Positions 39,399-51,900 of a DNA stretch of 64,000 nt are shown piece after piece. Numbering within the stretch: the stretch's first letter is position 1; each line of letters starts with the position of its first letter. The stretch covers positions 1 through 64,000 of the forward strand of contig BQUP01000007.1 in NCBI GenBank assembly GCA_022835595.1. Direction: 5' to 3'. The notes below the pieces were generated by a model that saw only the letters and a program-made list of their open reading frames with translations, was not told the DNA's origin and did no database searches. The DNA comes from Cystobasidium ongulense. Its lineage: Eukaryota > Basidiomycota > Cystobasidiomycetes > Cystobasidiales > Cystobasidiaceae. A program made the position numbers and the translations under genes.

Positions 39399-41384
39399 AT
39401 GGACGCAACTGCAGGCGCGACAGCGCCAGTAAACCCCTTCGGACAGGCTTTGGCCCAGACTGTGAGTCATTGTGGGAATGATACGCCTCCGTTTCCTGGA
39501 AATCGGGCTGACAATATCCGCAGGTGCAATTCTTCCCAACTCCTCCACCCGCATACAAATACAGGCTGGGAGCTCAAATAGCTATCTGCGCACTGTAAGT
39601 TCTAGCTGGTGTGCTAAAAGAATGAGCCTCTATTAATTGGGTTCCTCTTGTCTCCCGCTGCAGATTGATGACTGTCAGTCTCGTATATCTGGTCCTCCAC
39701 TATGCCCACGCGCGCCACACTGGAATGCCATTTTGGCTCCTTAGATTGCAAAAGGGACCAAAAAATAGATGGGGAAGACCAATGGCCATCAACTCGATGC
39801 TTGCATTCACCTTGTTGGCATTCTTCAGCGCAGGAGGGCAGCTCGGCTCTCGTTACTATGAATGGATGGTCTTCATCGAAGGGCGAAAGCCTCTCGGCTA
39901 CACAGCAGCGGCTTTCACGCCATAGGTACCTGTCTTTGTTCAGGCATGGTTTTTCTCTATCACCAATCTTCACGCTACCATTGGAGCTCGTGGTAAACTG
40001 GGAAGTCGGTTCAGGGGAATTACAAACCCTCTCCTCCACAACTTCGTGTGTCTTGGCTTCATTTTCTTTGCAATCCACGCTCTGACTTCAGAATTTCACC
40101 ATCCCTAGATCTTGGTTGGAATACCTCTAATCTACGTAGTTATGATTTTGGTACGCATTTTGGCCAAGTCTATTGTTGAGTCATCCTTGACCAATCTCAC
40201 TGATGTCGTCCTTCTCCGGGGAAACAGCCAATAGCTCTCACTACATCTGCGAGACAGGATCGGGTATTTACAGATACTTGGTCGCTAGAGCCATTGCTCC
40301 GAACAGCTGCCGCTGCATTCGATAAAGGCGTGATGCCCAGCCCCGAACTTCTGTATCAACTCAGTCAAATCCAAGCCAATCTTGTAGGAGAACTGCACAC
40401 CTTCAAGCGAAATGTGGTCGTGCTTTGTGCCTTGGTAAGTACCATCGTTATGACGAACTCCACTAGCTGAGCGGAAATTCACCACGGACAGTGTCTCGGC
40501 CTTTCCGCGATCTTAGGCATTGTGAGAGAAACCTTAAAGCTGACTTGGAGCGATGAAGACTGACCTCAGCAAATCTAGATGAACGGATGCAATCTCTTGC
40601 TTGTTTGGACTCTGCGGGCCAACGCGTCTTCTGTTAAACGACACACTCAAATGTGGGCCTTCAGCAACCAAACGGCGCACGCGACTTCGCAACAGGTAGC
40701 AAAGTTGGGTGTCGATTGGGAAGCATTAGGCGTCGGATCTGCGTTTCAGGGCAGCACTGGGCCCGCCACAGTCTGCGACAGCAGTCTCCGCTCGGCGATG
40801 CCAGCAAAACTTTTCGACACTGCCCTCAAATCCCAAGACGAAGAGAGCGATACCGCATTCGCTGCCTCACCGCAGGATATCGCACTGAGACGGTTAGCCG
40901 CGGACCTCACGATCACGATTCCTTGTCTGCTTGCCATGGTCATAGTCATGGTTGTTGGCCTCGGCGTCCTTATCGAGAAACAATTCGAGCATCTCACCTG
41001 GGCGATACAGGAGTTCGTGAGTGGAGCTATACCAGGCTATACAAGCCGAAGACTCCATAAAGTAGACAATGAGACTGACCTGATTTTGGCGGGTCGTTTT
41101 AGACAATGGATGGCTTCTGCTGGATCTACACGACAATAAGCTTGCTTGCGGTATGCTTTCTGATTGTGAATCTCCTCACAGCATGGCAGATTCAGCGAGC
41201 TGTAGGCCCCTTGAACGCAGCATCAGGGTCTGCAGACGGGGGCAGCATAGCACGACCCACGACTTCCCTGCAAGCCAGTGCAGCATTGTCATTGATAGCA
41301 GAGACGAAGGAGGAAGAGTCGGACACCTCGCAGCGGACTGGCCTAGCATTGCAGGAGTCGGAAAGTAATCGAAAGTGTACATAG
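39399..41384 (+). CDS. Seven-transmembrane protein, unknown family (485 aa)
   Basis: Nine exons join in frame: 39399-39461, 39524-39594, 39664-39868, 39926-40045, 40109-40150, 40228-40434, 40492-40521, 40579-41016 and 41103-41384. After a short polar start, seven hydrophobic helices appear: IAICALLMTVSLVYLVLHYA, MLAFTLLAFFSAGG, VPVFVQAWFFSITNLHATIG, ILVGIPLIYVVMILPIAL, VVVLCALCLGLSAILGI, LTITIPCLLAMVIVMVVGLG and ISLLAVCFLIVNLLTAW. The loop between helices 5 and 6 is long and polar, and the tail is Ser/Thr-rich. This is receptor-like topology, but no match to Ste2, Ste3, opsin or cAMP-receptor motifs is visible. The intron 39869-39925 has a poor donor (GTCTTC). Without it the frame meets a TAG, so this junction is the weak point of the model. 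Four exons lie within single short helices, so the gene is easily missed by frame-based searches. Confidence 0.7.
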
Positions 41385-41636
41385 CTTTAAAGCATCTGAA
41401 TTTTCGTTGTCTGGTCGGGTGTACAATCTTGTAGTTTACTGTGACACTCGAAGCGCTTCTCGCGGTGCGGAATAGACCCCTGAAAAAGTGCACACCATTC
41501 ACTTTGCCTGTTGTTCTCATTCGTGTGAGTCGCTTATGATTCTCGGGTTTCTTACCGTTACGGAAGAAGGTAGAGAAACACATTACGAACCTTACCGCCA
41601 GTTGTACACTTTGCCACTCGTCCAACCACTTCAGCC

Positions 41637-43433
41637 ATGCCAAGCGCTCTTTCTCGCTGTCCGGGTCTCTTGAAGTCTCCTAATATACGGTCGACGCTTT
41701 GCGGAGCTCGCACACATCGCTCCTTGGCCGTAAGACTCTCGAGATGCATGTCCGCAACTAGGATGATCGGACAGAGTCAAAGTCCCGGCATTGCACAAGA
41801 CGCTGTAGAAGCTGTAAGGCCGAGACGTGGACTACTTTATGGTGCGAACAATATCAGAAGAACCTAGTCCGCTCTAGTCTTTGGCTGAAGCTTTGCCTGA
41901 CGAGCAGTGCCGGGTTCTGACGAGCGAAAGGTAAACAGCACATGACGCAGCATGTCGACGCACCTCGCTGAACATCAGCAAGATGCAATAGATTCGTAAA
42001 TCATTCAAAACCAACGCAGATACAATTTGCTTCGATCTTGAGGACTCTGTCGCCCACGACCGGAAGGCTGCTGCCAGGGAGACTGTATTATAGTAAGCTG
42101 GCTTTCTACAAGTATACCAGCTTGTGAAGCTTACGCCATACTGTTCCAGCGCTCTTGACGTGAGATTACACCTCCGTCTATATCACTGAGAAGCTAAGAT
42201 GTTGCCGTAATGATGCTTGTGGTATTTGGTACAACGAAGGCTGCGAATGGACCGGCCGAAAGACTGGCACGAATCAACTCAGTATCCAGCGGTCTGGCAC
42301 AAGATGACCTGGAGATAATTGTGAGGCCCTCGTACGTGCAATGGTTCTTGATCGATAGTGCCTCATCAATCTACTTCAGTTATCGTCCCCGAGGTTACAA
42401 GGGATCGGTATGTTGCTTCAGCGAGAGTGGGGAGAAGCTATTTTACTCACGTATCGCTTCAGTAATACCCAAGGTTCATTCTGCTAGCGATATATACTTC
42501 GTGCTAGAGGCGATTGAAAAGCACGCTCATCCAGATATCAAGAGCACCCTCAAATTGGTAGCGAGTATTGAAAGCGCCAGAGCTATCATGAACCTGAAGG
42601 AGGTATGTCGGAATAAGCAGACTAATGTTTCGTCCTACATCTGCTAAATGTCCAATGATAGATATCTACCGCCTCCTCGCAATTGGACTCCCTTTTAGTG
42701 AGATTGTACTTAAAATGATGCAACGGGAACACGACTAACCTGGCTTGTAGTTCGCTGCGGAAGATGTACGACTTTAAGAACTCCTGTCGCATGACTTCAG
42801 CATGCTAATGTCCTTCATTTCAGTTCTGCGCCGATACTGGAATAGTCCGGACGGATGATCGTCGAGAGCTGCAATTCGCCAGGTGAGACTGATAAAATCA
42901 AGTAGAGCCGACCGCAACTTCTTTACTAAGCTTGTTCTTCCAGATCCGCAGTCGTTATTGCTGCCAAAGCATATGGTCTTAGTGCTATAGATCTAGTTTG
43001 TATAGTAAGTGCACCCGCCGTTGCGGTAGTGTGGGATTGTTCGCTGACAGGCGTCTCACGACATTAGCATTACCTCGATCAAGCTAGTCTACAAGACGAA
43101 TGCGAAGAGGGTCGAAAGCTCGGGTTTGATGCCAAGCAGATAATCCATCCAGCGCAGATACCGGTAGTACAAGCTGCCTTCTCGCCAAGCGCTGAGGGTG
43201 AGTACGAGTTGTGCCTACATAGCCATGACCTTTGATTTTGACTGACTCAGGTTAGCGTAGCTATTGGGAAAGCGCAAAGAGTGCTTGCCCAGTACGAGGC
43301 TGCGACGAAAGATGGAAAGGGAGCGTACGGACTCGCCGCTCATAAAGACGCCAAGGCGGAGATGATTGATGCGCCCATGATACTGCAAGCTCAAAGAGTG
43401 ATATCCAAAGCAAAGCAGTACGGACTAGCCTAG
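41637..43433 (+). CDS. HpcH/HpaI-family acyl-CoA lyase, CLYBL type, likely mitochondrial
   Basis: Thirteen small exons (41637-41841, 41908-41930, 41992-42092, 42150-42159, 42240-42320, 42380-42407, 42463-42602, 42662-42697, 42751-42765, 42824-42882, 42945-43005, 43068-43201, 43256-43433) encode 356 residues, the family size. The N-terminus (MPSALSRCPGLLKSPNIR, then RSLAVRLSRC) is basic and looks like a mitochondrial signal. Family blocks are RRGLLYVPGSDERK, ADTICFDLEDSVAHDRK (metal and phosphate-binding region), ARINSVSSGLA, VIPKVHSASDI, LVASIESARAIMNL and LLFAAEDFCADTGIVRT. The late block GFDAKQIIHPAQIPVV is typical of citrate lyase beta-like and citramalyl-CoA lyase proteins. CLYBL splits citramalyl-CoA into acetyl-CoA and pyruvate, protecting B12-dependent metabolism in animals; its role in fungi is unclear. 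Exons of 10 and 15 nt are included. Confidence 0.85.
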
Positions 43434-43547
43434 AGTTACCCTCGTGTTGCAGTATGAATGGCTGCGCATCTATAAAGCTTCGCAAAAGCGTAGCCGTTAG
43501 TGACCGTAGTATCGGATTCGTTGATGTTAAAATGGTTACTGTAGCTA

Positions 43548-45028
43548 TCATGAAGCTGTGCTATCAATGACCTTTTCCCCATCTTCTATGTACTTGTCAT
43601 GTAACTTAGTAAGACGCGCTATGATAGCCTCTTCGATCTCGACCCCAGCTGCGACTTGCTCGTCTGTTATCCGCACCCAATCTTCCGTATCTTTCTGAAC
43701 GAATACGACTTCATGTTTCCTTGTCGCTAGATCGTTGCCGATAACGATTTGATGCCCGTATCTGTCGAGCGCTTGTCGAGCTTTGGGAATAATTAGATTC
43801 CGATCTGTCTCGAGCTGTATTCGTACATTGATGAGATGTCAGATTCGGTAGCTGATACGATATAATGGTTCTTTACCTTGAAGGAAACAATCATCCCATC
43901 CTGGCTCCAATGCTCCACCAGCGTCCGAAGAACCTTTGGCACCTGGTCCATTTCGATGATAAGTGAGCCCTTCCCTGATTGGATTTTGTGTTGCGACTGT
44001 TCCACAGGGGGCAAGGTGGATTAGAACGGTCTATCCTTGAGTGAGATAAAAGCTCACCATTCTTTGCTGTGGCAGGAAGAAGTCGCTGACAGCCGCCGCA
44101 AGATAGTATAAACCTCGACGACCCAATCCTGTCTCTTTCGAACCCATTATTTGCGCTATACCTCTCAGCAAGAAGAGATAGTCGAAGACGGTCACGAAGG
44201 GTATCGAATGCAATAGTCCCAGCTTTTGGACAAGCTTGTATGAGCCAAGTATTGATTTCATGGCGACCGACTCTGACGAGCGGACTTGAATTCGGCCTTC
44301 TGAGGGATGACCGTTTGCCAAAACAGACGGGCGATTGAGTGCCAAAGCATGTAGATTTGGGAAGATTGATGTGTCTTGTAATGGACTCTGTCTACCGGTA
44401 GCTGCGGGCACTTCTGGAATAGAGGTATCGCCTACCAGTTCAGCCTGCTTTGCGAAAACCTCTTGTGCCATTTCAATAGTCTCCGGGCGCGGTTCGTCAG
44501 GTATAATATCGGCAGAGTTCTCTAAAAGCTCCAAGAAGGGATTTGTTGAATGGCTGTAATGCCTGCTGAAGGGTTGCAAGCTGTGTTGGCGGTGGAGGAA
44601 GATGACGGCGTATTTGCCGGTTCGCAAGAACTGCTCTGCGGAAGCAGCGCCCCGTGTTCCGGCTGAGAAGTTGTCCAGGAAGCGAACGCTGTGCATCATT
44701 GTATGAAATGTAGTCGTCTGTATCAGTCGCATCGTCCAGCATATGAAGCAGCTCGATCAAGCGTGTCGGCCTCACACGTTATGCTCCAGTGGGACTGTCG
44801 TTCCGCCGCTCTGCACAAACCAGACAGCAGTGTCAGTGTGCTACTACCTACGCACACCATGCGAACACGTACCGTCACCAGTACAACCCGGCGGCCTGCA
44901 CGAGCGTGGCCAGCCACAAAGGTCTCTACATCCGCGAGCACATGGGCCAGCTTCGGCGGTGGCTCTTGAGTCGCGAAAAACTGCTCCGCCGAGAATGTGG
45001 AGGATTGCGAGGATGATGAGCCTTCCAT
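43548..45028 (-). CDS. CAB2: Phosphopantothenate-cysteine ligase
   Basis: Five exons (45028-44873, 44810-44776, 44688-44058, 43996-43877, 43814-43548) encode 402 residues. Family blocks are RVVLVTSGGTTVPLEHN, VRFLDNFSAGTRGAASAEQF, YAVIFLHR, YYLAAAVSDFFLPQQRM, KIQSGKGSLIIEM, MIVSFKLETD and IVIGNDLATRKHEVVFV. These match eukaryotic PPCS (yeast Cab2), which joins cysteine to 4'-phosphopantothenate in coenzyme A synthesis using a nucleotide triphosphate. The middle insert (about residues 110-190, with Ser/Pro-rich sequence such as GDTSIPEVPAATGRQ) is the usual fungal spacer. The start at 45028 is the first ATG of the open frame. The gene ends 114 bases from the convergent CLYBL gene. Confidence 0.92.
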
Positions 45029-45276
45029 TGAGTGTGGATGGGTGCTCTGGCAGAATTAAAAAGGCTATGTACACAGCTAGCAGGAAAGCAAGAGCCCGCG
45101 CTGCCTTTACGTGATCGGCCTCTAAGCACCGGTACAACGGAACAAGATCAACGCCATTTAGGCAGCTTTACAACTCGCAGAATGATGGCACATCAAGGTG
45201 ACAGTCAAACCAAAAGGGCCTGGAAACCTATGCGAACTTGCATTGCAGCGTCCAAATCCCTTTCGCGATGAAGATT

Positions 45277-47553
45277 CTACTTCAGTGGCAGAACTTCCTG
45301 TTCTATAATCTCCAATGCTTTTAGGAGCTTCTCATCCTCATAGTGCCCCGAGAAAGCCTGCAGACAAATCGGAGTGTTCGAATACGCTTCAGGGGTGTCT
45401 GTGTACGGGCGTGTATGAGGATCAGCGACGATAGAGTGACACAGCTCATTGTTGAGAAGACTCACATATACTGTACAGCTCCTCTTCCGTCTCGTTAGCT
45501 GCTTGGAAATCAACTGGCTTCTTGTCCAAAGTAGCATCCACCGTCAACCCCGTAGGAAAGGCGGCAGCAGGCCATTCAAGCAGATTGACTGCACAACCAA
45601 AGAAGCAGGGCGTCAGATTAGAGAATCGAAAGCAGGTCTAAAGGCATGGTATATCAAACTCACAAACGGATGTATAACCCCAGTACTTGCTTGTACCGAG
45701 CTGTGCCGCTGTCTGAGGCTGGACCGGTCCAATGACGATGTCAAGGTTCAGCGTCTGCCAATACTCTAAATATTCCAAGCGATAGAGATCTCGAGCAAAG
45801 TTCAACTGCACGGAGATTGACATTAGGATCACGAAATTCAAACTAAGAACGAGTCGCACTCACGTCCCATTGCTCATGCAGCGTGCGATCTTTCACCTCT
45901 GGCCGGGTAATGAGCCATTCCGTCAAAGGCAATACAGGTTCCTGTGCCTTGGCGGCTTCTGCGCGCAGGTTCCTTGCGTTGTCGGGATAGTAAAGTGCAG
46001 TCTACAATCCAGTAACAGATGTCAGATGTACTGCTGATAAAGCTCGCAGAATATTGGCTTACCGTAAGTTCTCCTCCACGCTTGTGGTCAAGAGGAACTG
46101 AAAGCAAGACCTGAATCAGCTAAGTAGGCCGTCGGAGGGATACTAGAAAGAAACGCGCCGAATGGAACGACTTCGAAGCGATCATTCTCCTTTAGTGCTT
46201 CAACTAGTTGTCGAATGCCACGCGCAATAGGAGGTTGTGGTCGAACCACCCCATCACTCTCCATGTAGCCTACTCTTATCCTCCCTTCTCTCCCTGACCA
46301 TGTAGGCTGAATGTCCACCTGCCAAGGCATAGGAATAACTGCATGCTCTCGGAGCCAGGGCTTTGTATCGAGTACAGTCTTGTATATAAGATTGATATCT
46401 CTGAGACTCCTGCATTGGGGCCCTACAACCGGAGTCACACCCTCGCAACCGGCATTGAACCTGTATGAATTGTCTAGGGAAGTGAGGCAAATCAGCAATA
46501 GGACAGGCCAGCAAGGCTTGAGCCAATGCGCTGAACAGGCTTACTTTTCGGAAAGCGTCCCACTGTGCATTTCAAGGACCATAGACCGACGCAAGCTGCA
46601 GGACCACGCACACTTCCGCCAATATCAGAACCACATGAAAGTGGAGAACCGCCAAAGGCCATTAAAGCAGAGCAGCCACCTGAAGATCCTCCCGGTGACA
46701 AGCTGGTATTGAGGGGATTGAGAGTCTCACCCCAGAATGACAAACATTCTAGTGCCATAATGGCTTGTGGTAGATTCGTACGGCAATACACGATCGCTCC
46801 TGCATCCATTAGAATCTGGATGAAATGAGACGTGCTTGCGGAGATTTCGGTAGTTGAGAAACCGGCAGAAGAGATTTGGCCCTTGACCCTATTGTTGCTC
46901 TGTGAAGGAGGAGGCATCAGTCTGGGTAATGGACTACTTGTACCGATATATGTGGAGTTGCGCACCTTGACACTGATGGGTAGACCTACAAGTTCGAAAA
47001 ACAAGCAAATGAGCGTCGCATAGAGTCTGGTTGAGGCACACATCAACACATACCATGCAGTGGACCAATAGTTTTCCCAGTCCTTTTGAGTATTTCATCT
47101 AGTTCCACCGCGCGTTTCTTAGCATCTTCATAATAGAATCCAGCCAAGCATGTAATAGCCTGATGTGCCACTGCAGCTCTTTTACTGAAAGCAATGACAG
47201 TCTCTTCCGCCGAGATAGAAGCAGAGGCAAGTTCTTGAAGCAGATCAGTAGCGTCTTTTGAAGTGTCTGTGATTTCCAATTCGCGCTCTGTGAGAATTCC
47301 ACATTTGCTTGCTAGAGGCCTGATATCTGATCCGGCAGGATAGGATGCGAGAGCTTCTTTTGAGACTCGCCAGTCGGCCGGAATGGCGTCTAGCACTCCC
47401 TGCACTAGACCTGCTACGTGCTACAACGAAGAGGTATCAGCTGCTTGCTGTGTAGACTGGGCTGAAGTCTTGCTTGTTCATGGGGCTTCTTCTTCCCAAG
47501 ATAAGCTACATCGAACCCACCGGCGGCCACTGGATCTCGTTGTAGATGGACAT
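45277..47553 (-). CDS. Amidase-signature family hydrolase
   Basis: Ten exons (47553-47521, 47399-47054, 46985-46966, 46899-46545, 46473-46144, 46097-46063, 46001-45864, 45805-45664, 45588-45466, 45398-45277) encode 547 residues. The Ser-cisSer-Lys triad can be placed: Lys in LHGLPISVK, the cis-Ser in LSPGGSSGGCSALMA and the nucleophile in SCGSDIGGSVRGPAA. The N-terminal block (LTERELEITDTSKDATDLL) and the late blocks (TTALYYPDNARNLRAEA, YTSVFNLLEWPAAAFPTG) match fungal general amidases such as AmdS and yeast Amd2-like proteins. The enzyme hydrolyses amides to acid and ammonia; the substrate is unknown. The segment VRGPAACVGLWSLKCTVGR has Trp-Ser-Leu where many relatives have the Gly-Leu-Lys/Arg motif, a mild difference. 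Exon 3 is 20 nt. No signal peptide is seen. Confidence 0.88.
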
Positions 47554-48902
47554 TGGCTGCTCGACGCTGCGGCGCGATGACTTATACTAAGGCAACGTAC
47601 GAACTCAAAGGACAAAGCTAGGGTCTGCAAGGTATTTTGAAGGGCTTGAAGCAAAGCCGGGTTGATGGCATATGGCAGTTTGTCCTGCAGGCTCGGCCTC
47701 TACAGCCGAAAACACCGGCCGCCGCGTGCTGTAGGGCCGCATTATTGATACACACCATCGCGCTGCAAGCAATGGACAGCAGCAAGACAAATGCAATTGG
47801 AGTGCAAGTCCAACCTCACTTGATCATGTTGACAGTCTCGCAGAGCTACCTTGTCGGCCAATGTACATCACGTTTTTTCGACGCGAATGTATCGGTTTCA
47901 GGACGAAGTGCATGCAACAAGCTGTGAAACGAGTTTATTGCTACGGTACACGCTTCTTCAAGCAAAAACTGCGGTCATAGGGAACAACGATGAAACTATA
48001 TGCTACAAAGAAAAGAAAGCGATACCGGTAGGCAGGGACAGGTGAAAGTCCGTCTAACGAATGCCGGAAGGAAAGTTGCTACCAGGAATAATACCTGTTG
48101 AGCGAATTATGAACAAAACTAACAAATGATCGGATGATCTCCGTTTCTTAGACGTGAATGCTACTGGCCATCCATCGGTTTCTGCTAAGCTGTCTTCTAG
48201 AGTGAGATGCATATTGCGCATGCGCTCACAGTATTGAAACAGATATCGCGGTGGGTCTCGACCTGACGCCAGACAAGAAGATCCAGAGTAGGTGATTTGG
48301 CGAGACAAGGAAGAGAAGTTCCAGGAGCGGGGAGAGAGATGAAAATGATCTGGAGGGAACTATGTAGACGAGAAGAAAACCAATAAAATCCATTTTCCAG
48401 GTAATAAAATGATGGAAAAGGAAATGCATCAGGCTTGAAGCTAGGTGTTGGTATATTTTTGATAATTTGCGAAGACCATTATTGCGTGTGAAAGGATGCG
48501 CTGCAGTCCAGACCAGAATGAATATTTGTGGAGGTCCCGACAGGAGGAAAAGTGTTATATTCCAGACTATATGACGATCGCCTTATGAGAAGTATGCCCG
48601 AGAACCAGATTTACTGACTTTAAAAGTGCCTTCATAAAATGCAGCCAAAGAAGGCAAATATGTTCAGAGAGATAATGGGCAATGCTGGCAATATTGAAGT
48701 ATTGAAACATTGAACATGGTGAAGTGGAAGCGAATAAGGAGCCTTTGCACTTTGCCCTTGCTGCGCGTGTTCAAAGAGGCTGGCGACATCGTTTGTAGTG
48801 TACAATCTCGGTAATGAGCTTTGACGAGTTTGACCAGCTTCTTATGCCAGTTGAAACAAGTTGAGTGCTTCGTCGGAAGCTCATTGTCCAGTTGTCTATT
48901 GG
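47554..48902. other. Long gap with no supported gene
   Basis: About 1.35 kb lie between the amidase start and the 3' end of the Hsp20-like gene. The first part should hold the amidase promoter and the last part the 3' untranslated region of the Hsp20-like gene. A plus-strand frame at 47637-47927 (96 codons) and a minus-strand one at 48054-48308 are the largest and look like chance. The 48300-48800 stretch is AT-rich. Confidence 0.4.
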
Positions 48903-51900
48903 TTACTCAGGTATATCTGCCCAGTTTCTAGGTCTAATCGATGGATCACTTGTTCGTCTAGAAGTCGGACCATCGGCTTCAAAAGAAGAAGCGTGCCTGA
49001 AAAGCGGAGAAGTGTTTGATTTCCTGCCATCGGTCGTATGTGTTGAACTCTTGGTCATCGCCGAAGAACCGTACATTATTGGAGAAGAGGGATTGGAAAC
49101 AGCAGCAGTATCGATACCTCCAAAGTACAATTGAGGAGAATACGGAGCATGTGTGACGATTGGTGAAGAAGAAGAGGATGAATTTCTCGATGCAGGAGGC
49201 ATCATCATAGCGAGGGTAGGATCATAATTCAATTGATCCGAGTTGCGATTCTTTCCTCCGTTCGATATCGAAGTATAATTCAACACTGATGAACCGGTTG
49301 ATGAGGTCGTAATATTGGAAGAAATGGATGAAGCGGAAGACGCTGATGTTCTTGTTGAATAGCCTGCTTTCTTTCTCATAAGGACTTTAAGTCTGTGTCC
49401 ATTAAATTCCGCAGTCACCTTGCAATTCATAGCTGCTTCTCCCAGCTCGACCATGCGTTCAAAGTGACCTGCTGACCCATCGTACTTGTCTGCTAGGATA
49501 TGAAGAGCGCCATTGCGTTTGAGTGCGAGGCTGTTAAAGAGGCAGAGAGAGCAGAAATTATGCGACAAAGGGAGGAAGTACAGAAGGCCGGTCAGAAAAG
49601 GTTTTATTACTCTACCAGACAATCTAAAAGGACGACCTACGTGATGTTCTCATAGGTGAAGCCAGGTAAAGTGACATAAACATCGAATCCATCAGGCTGT
49701 AGAGCTTCGACTTGAATTCTGCACCCTGGAGGAGCAGGAGCAGTAGACAGGACTGTATCCAGGGTAAGAACAGGCGGTACAATTAGCTTATCAAAAGATT
49801 GTGGAATCGTTGTTCTTCGACATTAGAAGAAACTTACAAGGAACAGGAGGCGGCGCAGCAGGTGACATAACGCTAGCTTCCATTTGAATATCATTCCCAC
49901 CCTCACAACTACTACCATCTGACGATACTCCTGATGAACTTCTGATAGAAGAATTATCAGAATCCTTAACCCAAGGTCTACTAGAGGAGCTCGTTCCATA
50001 GATAGAAGAATAAGATTTTGAAGTAGCTGGTCTACTAAGTATATTGATAGCAGCATGCCCAATTCCAGTTCCGCTTGTAATATTCACTGATGAAGGAGAG
50101 GAGTAAGTGTTGTCGCCGACTCCCGCATGGTAGTTCAAGCTATTAAGATGTGGAGTAGATGATCTTCGTTCGCCAGCTTTCAGATCATTACCATACTCGA
50201 GTGATACATGTTTCGATGAAGGTAAGGACTGCGATGTGATAGGATTTGTTCTAACATTGGAGTCAACAGATGACAGGGTGGGGGAAGGGATCTTGACATC
50301 GAGCGCATCTAGCTTCGAAGGAATGTGTGAATGTGTTCTCGTCGATGGAGTATGCTTCTGATCATCAGGGGCAGATCGAATAATCGCGTCTGAAGACGCG
50401 TCTTCCTTCGAGACTGACATTCCAGTCTTCATGGACGCGATGGAGGAAGAAGGCAACGCAGAGGGAGGTATAGTATACTGACTGCCTAATCGATTCGACA
50501 GACCAGTAGAAGTAGCCTTAATGCCTCCCGCGTGGTGGGCTTGATGAGCAGGAGGAAGTAGAATCAATGCAGCTGCCATGGGTGCTTCGTATCTGAACAC
50601 TGATGCAGAGGAAAGAGAAGAAGGACTAGCAGAGGAGGCAGATGAACGATGTCCTCTCTTCCTGCTAGTATCTGGATCGTGAGGAATGAAACTATCGCCA
50701 GAGTCTGACTGTTGAGTTTGATGGTGAGAGAAAGAAGAAGGAGAAGAAGCGGGAGGTACGCTTTGAAGAGACTGATACAATGCGGCACTCGCTTCTGCCG
50801 ATTGCATCTCAGATGACGACGAGGGGTAGGATGTCGAAGGAGATTCTTGACCTCCTCGGTCAGATCGACTGTCAGGAGTCAGAGAATGCTGATCTCTGAC
50901 TATCCCCAGCTTTCCGACCGGTGTTGATTCTGAAATATGTCGTTTATCTCCTCTGCCTTCTCCGTTTCGGCTTCCAGCTGCGATTTGATCTTGTTCTTGA
51001 CGTTGTTCAGAAAGGAGTCTCTCCATATTTCGACTTTCAGAGCTTGCCATCATTGACAATGCTGATATCGGCAAGTTGGAGGCAGGATATGCGGTTGTCA
51101 CTCTAGTATCGCCGAATTCATTCACGTTGCCACTCTGTCTTTGCTTTTCAAATGCTGTGTTGACGTTGCTGCTACGCTGACGTATTGTTTCAGTAGAGGA
51201 TGAAGATGCATAGCTCTGACTATCCTTCAAGAATGAGGGTTGAGCTGTGTCCTTTGCGTGATGAGTCTGCTGTTGATGATGTAAAGCTGTGCTTTCTGTC
51301 GTTGTCGCAGACTGATTTGTTGCGGAGCGTGAAGTAGAGTATGAAGATGAACGTGAAGCTGAAGAAGTGGAGGGGAATAGCGAGGATAGAGCGTCCGAGT
51401 CTTCTTCTTCTTGATTGTCTTGAAAGGCGGAGAATATATCAGAAGGAGTAGCTATCAATCTGTTCGATGTTTGAGTATATGAAGCAGAGGATGATGAACT
51501 GGCAGGACGACTACTGCTTGAGGCATGTGACGAGCGAGGAGTGTATGAAGAGGGTCTAGCAGTCCAAGGGAACCCTTCCGCGTTCATGACTCTACCATGT
51601 GAAGTTGATGGTCGACTGCTTGTACTCCGCCTACTTTCACTGCTGATATTCCTCAATTGCACAGATCCTGCATTCGCTTGATGGGACAACGAGACACCCC
51701 TGCTTGCTACTCGTTGTGCAAACTTGAACATCTCAGGCGGAGTGCCAAGTGGTACTCTTTCCCCTTTGTGTTGACTCTGAGTATCAATGACGGTCTTGTT
51801 TGTGCTAGCCGGTTGATGGGGTGACCTTGTTGCAGCGGTGGGCATGGTGGCGCTCGATGGGGGCGAAGACGAGGACGAGTCTGGGGGTGAGGGTGAGGGT

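Noticed and set aside
40046-40108. Frame through LGFIFFAIHALTS taken at first as a membrane helix of the seven-helix gene
   Set aside because: It ends in TAG in frame, and a normal GTGTGT...CCCTAG intron removes it and keeps the frame into the next helix.
47637-47927. 96-codon plus-strand frame after the amidase start
   Set aside because: No recognisable composition or domain, no splice context and no conserved words; chance is the better reading.
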